From Lycorma delicatula (lineage: Eukaryota > Arthropoda > Insecta > Hemiptera > Fulgoridae), in NCBI RefSeq assembly GCF_047948215.1, contig NC_134455.1:163786575-163850574 (forward strand): a stretch of 64,000 bases of DNA, in the 5' to 3' direction. Under the pieces are notes generated by a model. That model was not told the DNA's origin, searched no databases, and saw nothing but the letters and a program-made list of their open reading frames with translations. The position numbers were made by a program, and so were the translations under genes. Positions 1-11,400 of this stretch are shown one piece after another. Within the stretch, counting starts at the first letter, position 1. Each line of letters begins with the position of its first letter.

Positions 1-227
1 TTTAACAATTTTAAATCTCAATTTTAATGTGTAATTTGCAACGAAAGATTTGAAAAATTATAGAGCAACTGATGATGCGAGGTACTCGCGAAAGTGCTCT
101 TGCTTGGGGATTATGTAATAAGGTAGGTGTCATCCTATTTTATTTTATTAATTCTGTTCTTGGGATGATTGGATTAAAATAATTTGTATAGTGCAGAGGA
201 ATACGATTCCCTAAAGGATCGATTTTA

Positions 228-232
228 GAAAA

Positions 233-263
<31 letters not shown>
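228..263. repeat. Microsatellite, poly(A) then (AT)n
   Basis: A run of A is followed by about eleven AT units. It lies just left of the Tc1/mariner remnant. Confidence 0.9.
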
Positions 264-287
264 CGTACATACACAAGTCTAGTAATG

Positions 288-1203
288 AAGGGTGTCCCAA
301 AATGTGTTGACATTTTAATTTTTTATTCAACAAATTTTTTATTTGATAATATTGATAATATTTTTGCTTTATTAGAAAGTAGTAACATGGAGGTTATGTG
401 CAATACAAAACATCTGACAAATGAGTGCCCAAGCCTTGGCTGCACACGTTTACACTTTTAGCAAAATTTTCCAAAACATGTTGACAAAATTCCTGGGAAA
501 TTTCAGCAATGTTGTGTAGAATTTGTTCTTTGAGATCTTCAATTGTTTGTGGTTTATTGATATACTCTTTGTCCTTAAGATAACCCCAAAGAAAAAAGCT
601 CAATGGTGTTGTCACATGATATTGCCGGCCAATTCACATCACCTGGCTGGGAGATAACATGACATTAAATTTTTCTTGCAATAACTGTATGATTTCATTG
701 GAAGTGTGGCATATTGCACTGTCTTATCAAAACCACACAACTTCCATATCCACATTTTTAATTTTAAGCCATAAAATGTTTGAAATCACTCACGATATTG
801 AACAACATTTATGGTAATGCCATCTCCATTTTCATTTTTGAAGAAGTAAGGTCCAATCAATCCCCAGCCCAAAACCTGCACCAAACTGTGATCAGTCGAG
901 GGTGCATAGAACGTTTTTCAATCTCTTTTGGATTTGCTGATCCCCAAATTCAACAATTTTGTTTATTGACAAAGCCAATAAGAAAAAATGTGCCTCACCA
1001 CTTTAGATGATTTTTTTTTGAAAACTTGTTATCAACTCGTGTATTGTCTTTTTACAATTTCTATGCGTAGTTCAAGTGTGTACTTTTCAATAATTTAACT
1101 CAATGTTTGTTTACTGATAACAGTATATAAAAATCTCTACTTTGGTTTTGTCATGAAAAAAAGGGTGGCAAATTTAAAAAATCAGTTCATTTTGGGACAC
1201 CCT
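288..1203 (-). mobile_element. Tc1/mariner-superfamily element, dead copy
   Basis: Inverted ends bound the element: AGGGTGTCCCAAAATG at 288-303, with its reverse complement at 1188-1203. Between them the minus strand carries remnants of a DDE transposase. The length of about 0.9 kb is shorter than an intact 1.2-1.5 kb element, so part of the N-terminal half is lost. The element lies in the intron downstream of PTB exon 3. A clean TA target duplication is not evident. Confidence 0.82.
394..1020 (-). pseudogene. Tc1/mariner-type DDE transposase remnant
   Basis: Read on the minus strand from about 1020 to 394, broken frames give motifs known from IS630/Tc1/mariner transposases of insects: a stretch near Val-Trp-Cys and Gly-Pro-Tyr-Phe-Phe, then NVDMEVVWF with the degraded Asp-Lys-Thr-Val-Gln region, and finally TPLSFFLWGYLKDKEY near 600-540. 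The last is the conserved block after the third catalytic acid. The C-terminal 73 codons (615-394) are still open and end with the usual Gly-x-His-Leu region. Several stops and frame changes between 620 and 1010 show that it is not functional. The enzyme would have cut and pasted the element by binding its terminal repeats. Confidence 0.82.
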
Positions 1204-1390
1204 TATATACATACGTTTACACACATATATATTTGTATAAGTACAACATATGCATATATATATTGTTGCATTATTATATAAAAATACATATATTTATATA
1301 TATATGATAAATAAAAATAATAATAAAAAACTTTTTTATTTTTACTACATTTATCTTGTTAAGAATTGTATTCAAATTACCATACCTTAC

Positions 1391-1503
1391 CTATATATTG
1401 AAGCATCAAAAATTAAACTTCCTGTTTTAGGATCAGAAACCATAACTCCATTCAGTGTAACCATAACTGTCACTTGGTACTTTTTCCGTTTTGCAACTTT
1501 TGC
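1391..1503 (-). CDS. PTB-domain adaptor gene, coding exon 3
   Basis: This 113-nt exon encodes 37 codons plus two bases of an Arg codon. It follows an acceptor (TTTTTTAG at 1511-1504) and ends at a strong donor (ATAG/GTAAGG, GT at 1390-1389). The peptide begins AKVAKRKKYQ and ends DASIY(R). It fits the middle of a phosphotyrosine-binding (PTB/PID) domain, where LDLRAP1/ARH-like proteins carry a lysine-rich stretch, then beta strands, then a D-x-S-I-Y-R motif. It joins exon 2 in phase 0, directly after Leu-Thr-Met. PTB domains bind NPxY-type tails of membrane receptors at the cytoplasmic face; in the ARH family this links LDL-type receptors to clathrin. The following exon, expected to start Ile-Ser-Tyr-Cys, is not in the window. 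The family assignment is from motif reading. Confidence 0.85.
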
Positions 1504-2639
1504 CTAAAAAATATTACCACAGGAATAATTTTCTAAGAATTAACAACATAACAATTGAATTAAAAGCACATTTGAATTTAATTTAATTAATTTGAATTCA
1601 TAGTATTAATTTCCCTCACAGAAAAAAAAATTAAAATAAAATGTACGGGAATATCTCTTAAGAGTCAATCAACATGGAAGCTAACACAATTGTATTGGAC
1701 ACATTCTAAATGCATTATCAAGATCTCTTATTACTATATTGATTTACAGTTCTACGCCAAAATTTTACTTCCTTACCAATAGTAAAAATTTTCAGATACC
1801 ACATTTTTCTCAAAGATGTTGACAGTTGACTTTGTACTTCAAAAATTTATTAAACTCAAAGTCCTCTGAATTATGTGTTTAACTGGGTTTTCTGGAAAAA
1901 TTATTTTATAAATTTAGTAATGAATGAAAGTATAAATAAATAAATGAAAGTAGTAATAAATGGTATTTGATGCATGAACAAGGGCAGAGATATAAGGAAA
2001 AAATGAAGTGTTAATTTTAAAAACATTTTACTAATTACAATTCAATTTGTTTTCTTTTGTAGACAACTTATAACTTGTTTTAATTTAACTTTAATTATAT
2101 GATTTCAAACGAAACCAAATTCTCTAATAGAATGATTTTAATAACTTCAAAATACTTTGTGATTTCTATGACCATCATCAGTAATCAGTGTAACTGTTAT
2201 CATCCAGTGTCAGCTTACGTTAATATTGGTAGTTTTTAAATGTTTTGTTGTAAGCTATTTAAAATAAAATTTAGGTTGGTTTGTTTATTACAAATGATTA
2301 TATTTTTAATTATTAACATGGGTGATCATCATTACCAAAAGCATAGCACATTTAACTTTCACACAATGGAAGCAGATCTGTACTGATATAATAGAAGTTG
2401 TATATTGCTTAATTTATTTCTACAAACAAGGGAATAAAAATCAAGTGAAAATGTAACTCATATTTGAAAAACAAAGAAATTTTCACCAGTCTTTCCACAC
2501 CCTTAGAAAACTCAAGGTAGAATTGATTATCTTTATCACAAGCAGAACTGAACAATTATGGTTCCTCAAATACTAATAATGAAATTGATATTAATGAATA
2601 ATTATTCATTTTTAAGTAATGTCAGTAAAATAGTCATAC

Positions 2640-2809
2640 CATAGTAAGAATTGTATCCACAGCAGCAGTTGCAGTTGTGTTGTTGCTAACTATAGTGCTA
2701 CCTAAATATTTTACAGTAAAACTGAGAGCATCTGGCATTATTGATGATGGTTCTCCTTCTAGACCCTGGTCTTCTTTTGCAAGACATTTTTCTTCACCTG
2801 GTTCTAATT
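2640..2809 (-). CDS. PTB-domain adaptor gene, coding exon 2
   Basis: This 170-nt exon holds two bases completing a codon and then 56 codons. The acceptor is TTTCTTCACAG (AG at 2811-2810) and the donor is ATG/GTATGA (GT at 2639-2638). The peptide runs from LEPGEEKCLA through an acidic linker into ALSFTVKYLGSTIV, the first strand and signature of a PTB domain, and ends AVDTILTM. The best resemblance I know is to insect LDLRAP1/ARH-like adaptors; Numb, Dab and GULP have different versions of this strand. The whole exon is open in one frame, is less AT-rich than its surroundings, and joins exon 3 without a phase break. Intron 2 (2639-1504) is about 1.1 kb and shows no recognisable element. Confidence 0.88.
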
Positions 2810-3881
2810 CTGTGAAGAAAAATTGATAAATGAATTTTGATTATCCACTACAACTCCGCCTGTAGAGAATTAACACACTATTTTTCTATTTGAAAATTAT
2901 AGAATGTAGAAAAATTAAGGTAAAAGAAAACTTTATTATTAATGTTTTAAATACTTTGTTAATATGTTTCATACACAAAAAATCCAGCCTTATTTCTGAC
3001 AATCATGTACTAAAATATCTTTCTATTTTTTTAGATTTATTTTTTATTTTTTTAAAATTTAAATTTATATTTTGCTTAAATAATTGGAAATCCACTATGC
3101 TAATCCACTCTGCTGAGGCAGAAGAGAAATCTTAGTGATATGAAAACATGAACTATGAAAAAATGACATTAGAATTCATTATTATTGACATTTGTAAAAC
3201 AGTGAGATTTTGGAATATGAAAATGAATACAAAATGAGATATTTTGTGAGTAGCAAGGTTGGTAGAAAGTAATACTAGCAGATTGATAAGGAAACACAGG
3301 ATTTGAATGTTTTCTACTATTATTTGTACCAAACCCAATGACCAATGCAGACCTGTTTAATTTCAGCTCAATTATGAAGGTATCAAACATCAACCGACAT
3401 TGCCAAGTTCTTTAAATGTTAGGTGACACATTAACAACTTCCCGATAAGTACTATTTACATTTTTTAAAGCGCTACATAGAATAATTGATCCTTTAATCC
3501 ATGTTCCTGTCACAGTTTTAACAGGAAAATTTTAATTTAATTTTTGTGGTTTTTTTTTAATGCAGTCAACATCATTTATAGACCAAGTGTGAAAGATTTA
3601 TAACAGTTAATTGAGTTCAAAGTAACAACAGTCAATTCAAAAAAAATAGTTAAATTTGTAAATAAACAAATTATTATTAATATACTTTAAATAATTTATA
3701 AATTATTATAAATAAACAATTTAAATGGCAAAAACTAAATATTTTGTGAATTAAGAGATACTTTTTACTTACTTCACATTTCAAATAAAGTTGTATGAAG
3801 GTTTTCTCATTTTTTGTTTATTGCTACTCGAAACTGTATTTTAAAACAAATACAATAAAATTATAAAACAGATATAAATTT

Positions 3882-4021
3882 TTTACCGAACTTATACAAG
3901 TTCGGTAAATAAATGAGAACTTAGTGATGTATACACATCACTTCAATAAAACAACATATTTCAACTACATGAAATATGTAGTTGACATTTGTCAACTACA
4001 ACAATATGTAGTTGACATTTG
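3882..4021. repeat. Cluster of four small hairpins, two as a tandem duplication
   Basis: A 12-bp inverted repeat (3882-3893 with 3898-3909) has loop ATAC. A second, of 8 bp (3923-3930 with 3935-3942), also has loop ATAC. A 31-base unit at 3961-3991 is repeated with small changes as 30 bases at 3992-4021, and each unit folds on the palindromic pair CAACTACA/TGTAGTTG. The cluster directly abuts a repeat end that recurs at 7480. It may be the terminal structure of a transposon. Confidence 0.7.
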
Positions 4022-4022
4022 C

Positions 4023-4190
4023 AAACTAGCTCAAGTTTGTTTTTATTTTGCTTTATTTAACTGCCTACGATGACGTATTACATAACTATTAACTTACGTA
4101 AAATAATTCTCTTCTATTGTTGAGAAGGGTAATCTCAAAAATTAATAGGTTTATTTTTTTAATAATTCATATCACTTCAAAACCACATTA
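4023..4190 (+). repeat. Dispersed repeat end, copy 1
   Basis: From AAGTTTGTTTTTATTTTGCT to about 4190 the sequence parallels 7482-7640, sharing TTACATA, TTAAC and GTAAAATAATTC blocks and a final ATATCAC. The second copy flanks the transposon-derived ORF remnant at 5985-7470, so both may be ends of the same element family. Confidence 0.6.
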
Positions 4191-5984
4191 ACTCGATTCG
4201 TATGGATGATTTAGATGCTGCCTTGTAATTAATTTTCTCTCATCAGTGGATGATTTCACTAAATAACAAAAATCTTCCTTTTTACGATTTTTCATTACTT
4301 ACTGACATAATAATGCAAAATAGGGAATGAGAAAGCTTCAGATTTATTAATTTTAATCCTTAAATAAACTAAAAATAATACATTTTCTGGTTTTTGTTCA
4401 TTCAATTTATAACATTTGACAAGATACAAATGATAATATCTGTTTTTCTGCTGAAAAATAATAGTTCTGTATTCTCTGTTTTTGTAATGTAATTGACCCT
4501 TCTACACGCGAGCCAAATTCACAGTAAAAGTGGTTAAATATGATTTAAACGGTTAAAGTGTAAAAATATTTACAAATTAGTTCTACGTCGTTCGTTTTGA
4601 TAAATCTTTAATAATTATTAAAAAAAAACAGCTAATAGCAAAGGAATTATGAAACTGAAAAATGTATGCTGTGAATTTGATATGGAATTAATGATACCGA
4701 AGTTCGTACGCTTACTGACTGAACGGCGCGGTGGATTGCTGTTGAGAACGTTTGAACAGCGCGCTCACTCTGTATTTTTCTGTATTCTAGACGCATTTAA
4801 ATTTGTTTTTTTTTTTTTTTACAGTTGTAATCGTGTTTTCCATGTAGCAATGATGCAAAGTAGATGATGGGTTAGGAGCATGTTATGGTATAAAACACGG
4901 TAACAGATGAGGTGAAAAATTTAACAGGAAATGATACAATTATACTTTTCACTGCAGTAAAAAAAAGATATACATGAAAACTTAAGATTGAGAATTTATT
5001 TTAAAAGACAGACGACTGAACCGTAGACCTAATATCAGAAAGGTAAAAAAACACAAATTTTCAAAAATATATATTTATTAGACTATCTCAGAATTAATTA
5101 AAAGAAGATTTTTGATCCGGTTAAAATTAAAAGCAACGAAATTCTTTTTCATGAAAAAAATTAAAATCGACTTATTGTCTTAAAGTAAACTGGATACCAA
5201 AAGTAATTCCCACATATTCAGAAATAAAAAAAATACTTAATACTTTATTAGTGTATTTATTATATTTGTATTGTATTTTTTGTATTACATTACTTTATTT
5301 TAAGTAGAATGAGAAATATGTATTAATAATATTATTTTCAACAAAAAATTATTATACTTACTTAATAATTACTACTACCAAAAAAATGAACCATACTTAA
5401 TCATTTTTACTCTTCATTTGTCTCGTGTGTTGCAGAAGTTTGCTGGAGAAGAGTCAAATATATATAACAAAAAGAGAAAATACGAAACTATTACACAAAA
5501 ACTTGCGATGGTTGTGTTTTTTAATTTTTAATAATTGATTCTTATGTATTCTTTAGCTCTGAATCCGAAAATAACCTTCATTTTTTCCATCACGTCAGGA
5601 TTTTTCGCAAACAGCAAATTACAGAATTTGTAAAAAGTTGAAAAATTGCGAAAATGTGATATAATAGATTAGATATAAAACATTTTTTATAATAGATTGA
5701 GATAATACATTCCATTTTTTCGCTTATACTATGCAATCTTATAGCTAAACAGTTGAGTGGTCTGAAGAAGAGGGCGGGGAATTACCACAAAATAAGCCAA
5801 TTTTTACTATAGTGCATTTTAAAATTAATTTATTTTTATTCATTTAATTAATTTTTATGAGGTACATCACGCCTTTGGAAACCACTCCCCCTCTTCACAT
5901 ACCCTTAATGACGAAGTATGTAAAATACTTACAATTTTATTCCATGTGTCAAAGTTTCTTTGGACGGCTTATACTCTGCTTTGC
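4191..5984. other. AT-rich intronic sequence
   Basis: Apart from the CpG patch at 4690-4775, I see no gene, repeat copy or transposon motif in this stretch. Confidence 0.6.
4690..4775 (-). promoter_or_regulatory. CpG-rich patch with arthropod initiator-like TCAGT
   Basis: This patch contains several CpG and GCGC sites in otherwise AT-rich DNA. On the minus strand it reads GCGCCGTTCAGTCAGTAAGC, which holds two TCAGT initiator-like motifs and a possible splice donor (CA/GTAAGC). It lies about 1.9 kb upstream of PTB exon 2 on the same strand, so an alternative non-coding first exon is conceivable. This is inference only. Confidence 0.2.
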
Positions 5985-6454
5985 ACTTTTCCTTCTATGT
6001 AATTGCAGGGTTCATCTCGTTGTAACATCCAGTAGTAGTCTGTCATCATTGTAGTAGTCCATTTTCTTTGATACCTCCATTACATTTCTTTCATGTCCTG
6101 ATGAAATCTCTTCGCTAAAGGCGCATAGATTTTTAGGAAAATAGTCACATGTGAATTTAAGAAGTGAACCTCCAAGCTCATGGAACAGCCTAAGTTTTTG
6201 TACTTCTGCAGCATGTTCTTAATGACTGATTTGAAGTCAGATCCTTCTTATTGCCTAGAAATTTGGTTATTACAACTTTAAAGGCTCCCCAGGTTCTTTT
6301 TCTCAAAATTACCATCTTTGAGAAGTTTTCTAATGTCAGGACCAGTAAAGATAACCTCTCTTAGTTTGGCAGTTGATAAGATTGGAAATTTGTCACAGAA
6401 GTATTTAAAACATTTACCTTCTTTTGGTAAGGCTTTGACAGATTGCTTCATCAA

Positions 6455-6914
6455 ACCCACTGGCTTGGTCTAGTGGTGAACATGCCTTCCCAAATCAGCT
6501 GATTTGGAAGTCGAGAGTTCCAGCGTTCAAGTCCTAGTAAAGGCAGTTACTTTTATATGGATTTGAATACCAGATCATGGATACGGGTGTTCCTTTGGTT
6601 TTTTTTAACTTCAGGATCCACTGTTAGATACTGCTTCAGAGGATGAGATGAATGAATTGTAGCATGTGTGAAAATGCCATGCTTGACCGGGACTCGAACC
6701 TGGGACCTCCGGATGAAAGGCCAAGACGCTACCACTCGCACCACGGAGGCCGGCAGTTCTTTGGTGGTTGGGTTCAATTAACCACACATCTCAAGAATGG
6801 TTGAACTGAGACTGTACAAGACTACACTTGATTTACACTTATACATATCATCCTCATTCATCTTCTGAAGTAGTACCTGAACAGTAATTCCCGGAGGCTA
6901 AACAGGAAAAAGAA
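6455..6914 (+). mobile_element. tRNA-derived SINE, family A, copy 1 (carrying a nested SINE)
   Basis: The head contains RNA polymerase III box A (TGGTCTAGTGG, from 6470) and box B (GTTCAAGTCC, about 6524-6533). Between them is the palindrome CCAAATCAGCTGATTTGG (6490-6507). The tail ends AACAGGAAAAAGAA. A 15-bp target duplication, AGATTGCTTCATCAA, lies at 6440-6454 and 6915-6929. The host sequence is the transposon ORF remnant above. A second SINE sits inside at 6600-6755. Confidence 0.93.
6600..6755 (-). mobile_element. tRNA-derived SINE, family B, nested inside SINE A
   Basis: On the minus strand the head reads GGCCTCCGTGGTGCGAGTGG (box A region), followed by GGTTCGAGTCC (box B) near 6699-6689, then a body and a short A-rich tail at 6609-6600. 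A near-perfect duplication of GTTCTTTGGT (6589-6599, with one extra C, and 6756-6765) marks the insertion. The target is family-A sequence, so family B moved after that copy had landed. Confidence 0.9.
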
Positions 6915-7481
6915 AGATTGCTTCATCAAGTCTAACTTGGCAGAGGTGGAAGGAGAACTTTATTTGGATCTATGAGAGCTTTTCGGAGCACATTTTTGGT
7001 TCCAGGTTCTAATGAAGCTCTTTTTGGTCAATCTTTCCTTATCCAATGATTTTTCTGTCCCTGCTATCCCATTCACACAAAAACAAGGAAATTTTGTGTA
7101 TCTTCCTTGCTGTCCTAGGAACATTGATATTGTTTTGAGTTTGCTGCATGTAATCTACTTATGATTGTCGTATTTAATTTTATTGAAAACGAATTCCAAA
7201 TTATTGTAATCATCTTTTAATTGGACAGAATCTCTGACGGGTATTGACAGATACGATTCCCATTGTAAAGAACGACAACTTTGAGGCTTCTTTTGGACAA
7301 ATCTATGAACAGTTTCCAATCAGTGCTTTCACAGGGAATGTTAAATCGAGTCAAAATCCACGTACTTCAGTGCAGAAGACTAATTCTCCTTCTGAAAAAA
7401 TATGGAAGAAAATCATTTTCTGTGTACCTGAACCAGAAAAATGTGGTGCCAACTGCTAGCAGGTTCTTCTATTTAAGCCTC

Positions 7482-7640
7482 AAACAAAGTTTGTTTTTAT
7501 TTTGCTTTATTTACTACCTATGATGACATATTACATAGCAATTAACTTATGTAAAATAATTCCGCTTCTATAGAAAAGGTTTATTTGTTATAATTAAAAA
7601 AATATTACTAAGCTTTTCTTGAATCATATCACCTTTCAGA
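7482..7640 (+). repeat. Dispersed repeat end, copy 2
   Basis: Parallel to 4023-4190, with about 80 percent agreement by eye over the first 100 bases. It lies immediately outside the transposon ORF remnant and could be its terminal region. Confidence 0.6.
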
Positions 7641-7660
7641 AGGTTATGGATCATATATTG

Positions 7661-8407
7661 GGTAGATTTCGTAAGAATGCTACCTATTGTAATGGGTACC
7701 ATGATTCGACTTTCGGAAAATTTCGACATATCTTCGCACTTTGCATCCCCCAGACCCCAAAACTACCGTCAGTTCAAAAGTTTATATATATATATGTTTC
7801 TCTTTCTTGTGGACACTACAACTGCCGTAATTTTGCGCCAATCACTTTCAAATTGATACATAAAATATAACGACCCAAAATCTCGATCGAGTTCGTTAAT
7901 GGGCAAAATTGGATCATGGGGATGGAAATACTTTTTCGAAAAAACAAAATATCGTTATAACTTTCTAATTAAGTAACATACCGAATCGCTTTAAGTCCCT
8001 ACTATTCTTTGGATAAAGACTTAAAACTTATCTAAGTAAAGTTTTTTGATATCACCAACCATTGGCCCAGGGTGTGGAAAAAATGGAGTTTCTAAGACAA
8101 AAACTCATACCTTCCTTAGGCACAGTGTTGCATCAGTTTGAAGTGGTCTTTAGTCCTCTAAACATTACCTAAAACTTTTGTCTAAAACAATTTTTGATAC
8201 GATCATCCCTTTGGCAAGGGATGACCAAAATACTGCTGGAATTATTAGAAGATGGGGCTTGTCATTTGCTAAACATGTGAAACTCTTTTTCACTTGCAAC
8301 CATTGTCTTATTGAGAAAATTTGAAGTTGTTCTTAACTTTAAGGTGGAAATCTCTTTATCTTAGCACTGGTGAAATCTACCTCCATCTTCCAGCATGCCG
8401 AAAGGGA
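7661..8407 (+). repeat. Dispersed repeat of about 750 bp, copy 1
   Basis: The whole segment matches the reverse complement of 48058-48831. Shared blocks include GATTTCACCGGTGCTAAG-like and GCATGCCGAAAGGG near one end and TTCGACTTTCGGAAAATTT near the other, with a microsatellite in between that differs in length. No frame is open in both copies, so it looks non-coding. The second copy interrupts a hAT transposase, which shows that the unit is mobile. Confidence 0.85.
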
Positions 8408-11400
8408 TTTTTTTTTGTTATTTTCAACAAAAATTCTTTAATAATTTGCATATTTTTGAATCTCCATTTATCTAAATTTATTCTTCTTAAATTTTCTTAT
8501 TTTAATTTATTCAACTTTTTTAATGTTTTCATTTTAACATTAAAAAGAAGTAGCAACTCTAAAAGTTTTTGCAATCTTCAATTTTTTTTTATTTTGAATG
8601 GAATTTTTTAGCAAAATTATTTTATGATAATAATTTTCACAAAAACAGTACACTCGAGACTGGATGATTTTAAATTGTATTTTATTTTCTTTGATTTTTT
8701 CATTAGGGAAACAACAATCAATCTAATATTAAAGGTTTTAATGGTCCCCTTTAATATTCTGCTAATATTTACATAAAAATAATAATAATTAGTAATTTAC
8801 TAAAAAAGTTTCATTATTACTTCCTTTAGATTTATTCCCCCATTAATATTGTAAAAATATTTCCAAAAAATAGTAAATAGTAGTAATAAATAGTAAAAAA
8901 AACATACATATACAATATTTTATTTAATAATTATTTTTTTAAGAAAAAGAAACAAAAACAATTTAATTTAAGTTTCTAGCCATTATTATTATTATTTGAT
9001 TATAATGGTAATTATAATTAGCTAAATATAGGTGAAGCCTCATGGTGCATCCTTACCCAGATACAGTATTTGCTAACTATTTTGTTGTTATCTTTTTATT
9101 TTTCTGTAGCTGGATCATTACACGTAATACGTATAAACCATTTTTAAATTACAAAGTTCATTGCAGAACTGAAAGTGGGAAAATAAACGAAGTGAAGGAG
9201 GCCTATGGAAGTAAGTCTTAAATTTTAGGGGACCAGTTCAAAAAGAATAGTTTCAAGAAAAGAATTCAAAAAAGTTTTCTTATTTTATATTTACTACTTC
9301 ATTCTGAATAGATTTTGACTAAAAACTAAGACTCTATTAGATTTAAATTTACAACAGTGAGAGAATATTAAGAAAGTTTTGTCAAATGTACAGAGAAGGT
9401 ACAGGAAGACAAGTGTAAAAAGTACAAAAATAAGAGTAAAAGAAATTCTACGGTTCCTTAGAGATTGGCAGAAGCTTTGCAAAATTTTAGGAGAAAGAGG
9501 CAAAGGATAACTGCTGAAAATGTAAGAAAGCAGCATCAGTTTGAAAAAAAAGAATATCATCAAGTTGGTAGAAGAGAAGGAAAAATATTGAGAATAATAA
9601 AAATTGAAGATGGGAAAGAAGAAACTGTACCCCAGTAAGGAATAGAGGAAAGTAAATCAAGGTGAGGTCAGTACACTTCCCTAAGTTTAGTGAGAAAAAG
9701 AGGAAATTTAAGTAAAGATGGAAATCTTTTTAAGTACTAACATAATAATATTTTTCTTAGTTGCACCTTTTTTTTGGAAACTATAAAATTATTACTAACC
9801 ATTTTAGAGTAAATTAGGAACATGGGAAAGGAATCTTCTAGGGAATCCATAACATATTTCAAAATTCAATGTAATTTTGAGTAATTTCTTTTTTCCTAAT
9901 TTGGTTTCTATTATTTATAAATAAATAACAATTATTTTATTTGTTGTACATTTTTACATTTTATATAAACTTCTAATTGCTCAGAAATACTAAATTGAAT
10001 CAGATTTTAGAGAATAAAAAAATAATAGTAATAAAAAATGGTAGAAAATAATTATTCTAATTGGTATATTTTGTATTATTTGTCAAAATTAAAATGAATT
10101 TTTACTCAAATTAAACAAAACCTTTTACATTTTTATCAAAACAGGAAAATTATATTGAATAAAAAAAGTGCCATGATACAAAAAAGTTCCATGAAAGTGC
10201 AATGAGAATTGCTTAAAAAAAAACTGTAACAACTAAATGAATCAAATTTATAACATAGCATTTTAAAAAACTTGCTTCAAATTGTTTTCAGTTACCTTTA
10301 TGATAATCCTCAGTGACTAGTCATACTGTTCTCAACCTAATATTAGCTGGTAGGTTTTTTTAGTGTATTGTATATTAATATGTTTTATGATTTTCAAATA
10401 TGTTAAAATATAGGATTTTTTGTGTGGTTTAGTATATCAAGGTTGTTGTCAATGTTGAAGGATTTGTTTGCATTAGATTATTAGGTAGTTGGCAAATGTT
10501 GACTCTATGTTACTATAGAGGGCTTCTTAGTGTTCACTGAACTCTTATTTGAAGCTGCATCTCATTTGATGTACACAAGAAATCCCTCCATCCCAATGTA
10601 GAGTCAATGTTTGCCATCCATCTCGTAGATAAAAATCAAAAACCAATCGATATTGACAATAAATTTATGTCATACACATACACAAAATAGGACCACATCT
10701 TTAATATTATGAAATGTATAAACACAGCAATATATTAAAAGGACAGACACAATTCAAACTCAACACTTTGGCCACATTTTAAACATGTTTCTGCCTAATT
10801 AAAAAAAATAACCTACCAATAATATCAGCTGATGCCAATGTGAGAAGAGCACCAGTTACTCAAGATGGATCGAAAGATGACTGAAAATATTTTGAAGTTA
10901 TTAAAAACCTTTATTGCAAATCCAGTTCAGTTTATAATGATTATTATGTTTTTAAATAATATAAAAAATATATAGAAGATTAAAAAAAAAAATTATTCAA
11001 TGATGTAGTCATTAAAGATGTACGCAATTCAAACATTATTCACTTTGAAGCAAAAAAATTACTTCTTTGAAACCTGAAAGATCACCTTGAAGTTAAAAAT
11101 GTTACAAAGTTAAATGTGTTGCAATTTCCTCATCATTTGAGACTGCTGGGTAACTAAACAAGGCAATTTCTTTCATCCGGTTAGACCATCTATACTGACT
11201 AGGTTAATAAAGTTCTAAACAAAGCTACATAAGGAAGAGAGTGATCAAGAGCATGACAAGAAACGAGAAAGAAGAGAATTTCAATAACATAGCACAGGTA
11301 AAGAAATCACTTAAGAAAATGTGATAAGAACAAACAACAGATTGTAATGAAAATGAAAGTGTGTGTGGAAATGAAAAAAGTAGTTGTAGAGATGCACGTC

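Larger units (their letters stand above)
5985..7470 (-). pseudogene. Remnant of a transposon-associated ORF common in arthropod genomes
   Basis: The minus strand from about 7470 to 5985 reads, through frame changes and stops, as a protein family I remember from many arthropod genomes, usually annotated as uncharacterised. Recognisable blocks are: KFPCFCVNG (about 7100-7070; family form is T-K-Y/F-P-C-F-x-C-x-W-D), LDLMKQS-VKALPKEGKCFKY (split by a SINE at 6914/6455), GPDIRKLLKDGNFE (about 6345-6305), RFHQDMKEM (about 6110-6085; family form G-E-R-F-H-Q-D) and MMTDYYWMLQRDEP (about 6040-6000; family form MMADYCW). The biochemical role is not known to me. The copy is dead: it has multiple stops, frameshifts and an insertion. 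Confidence 0.72.

Noticed and set aside
6470..6533. tRNA gene
   Set aside because: Boxes A and B are present, but the cloverleaf is disrupted by a long palindrome, and the unit has a SINE body, tail and target duplication. The same holds for the other tRNA-like heads.
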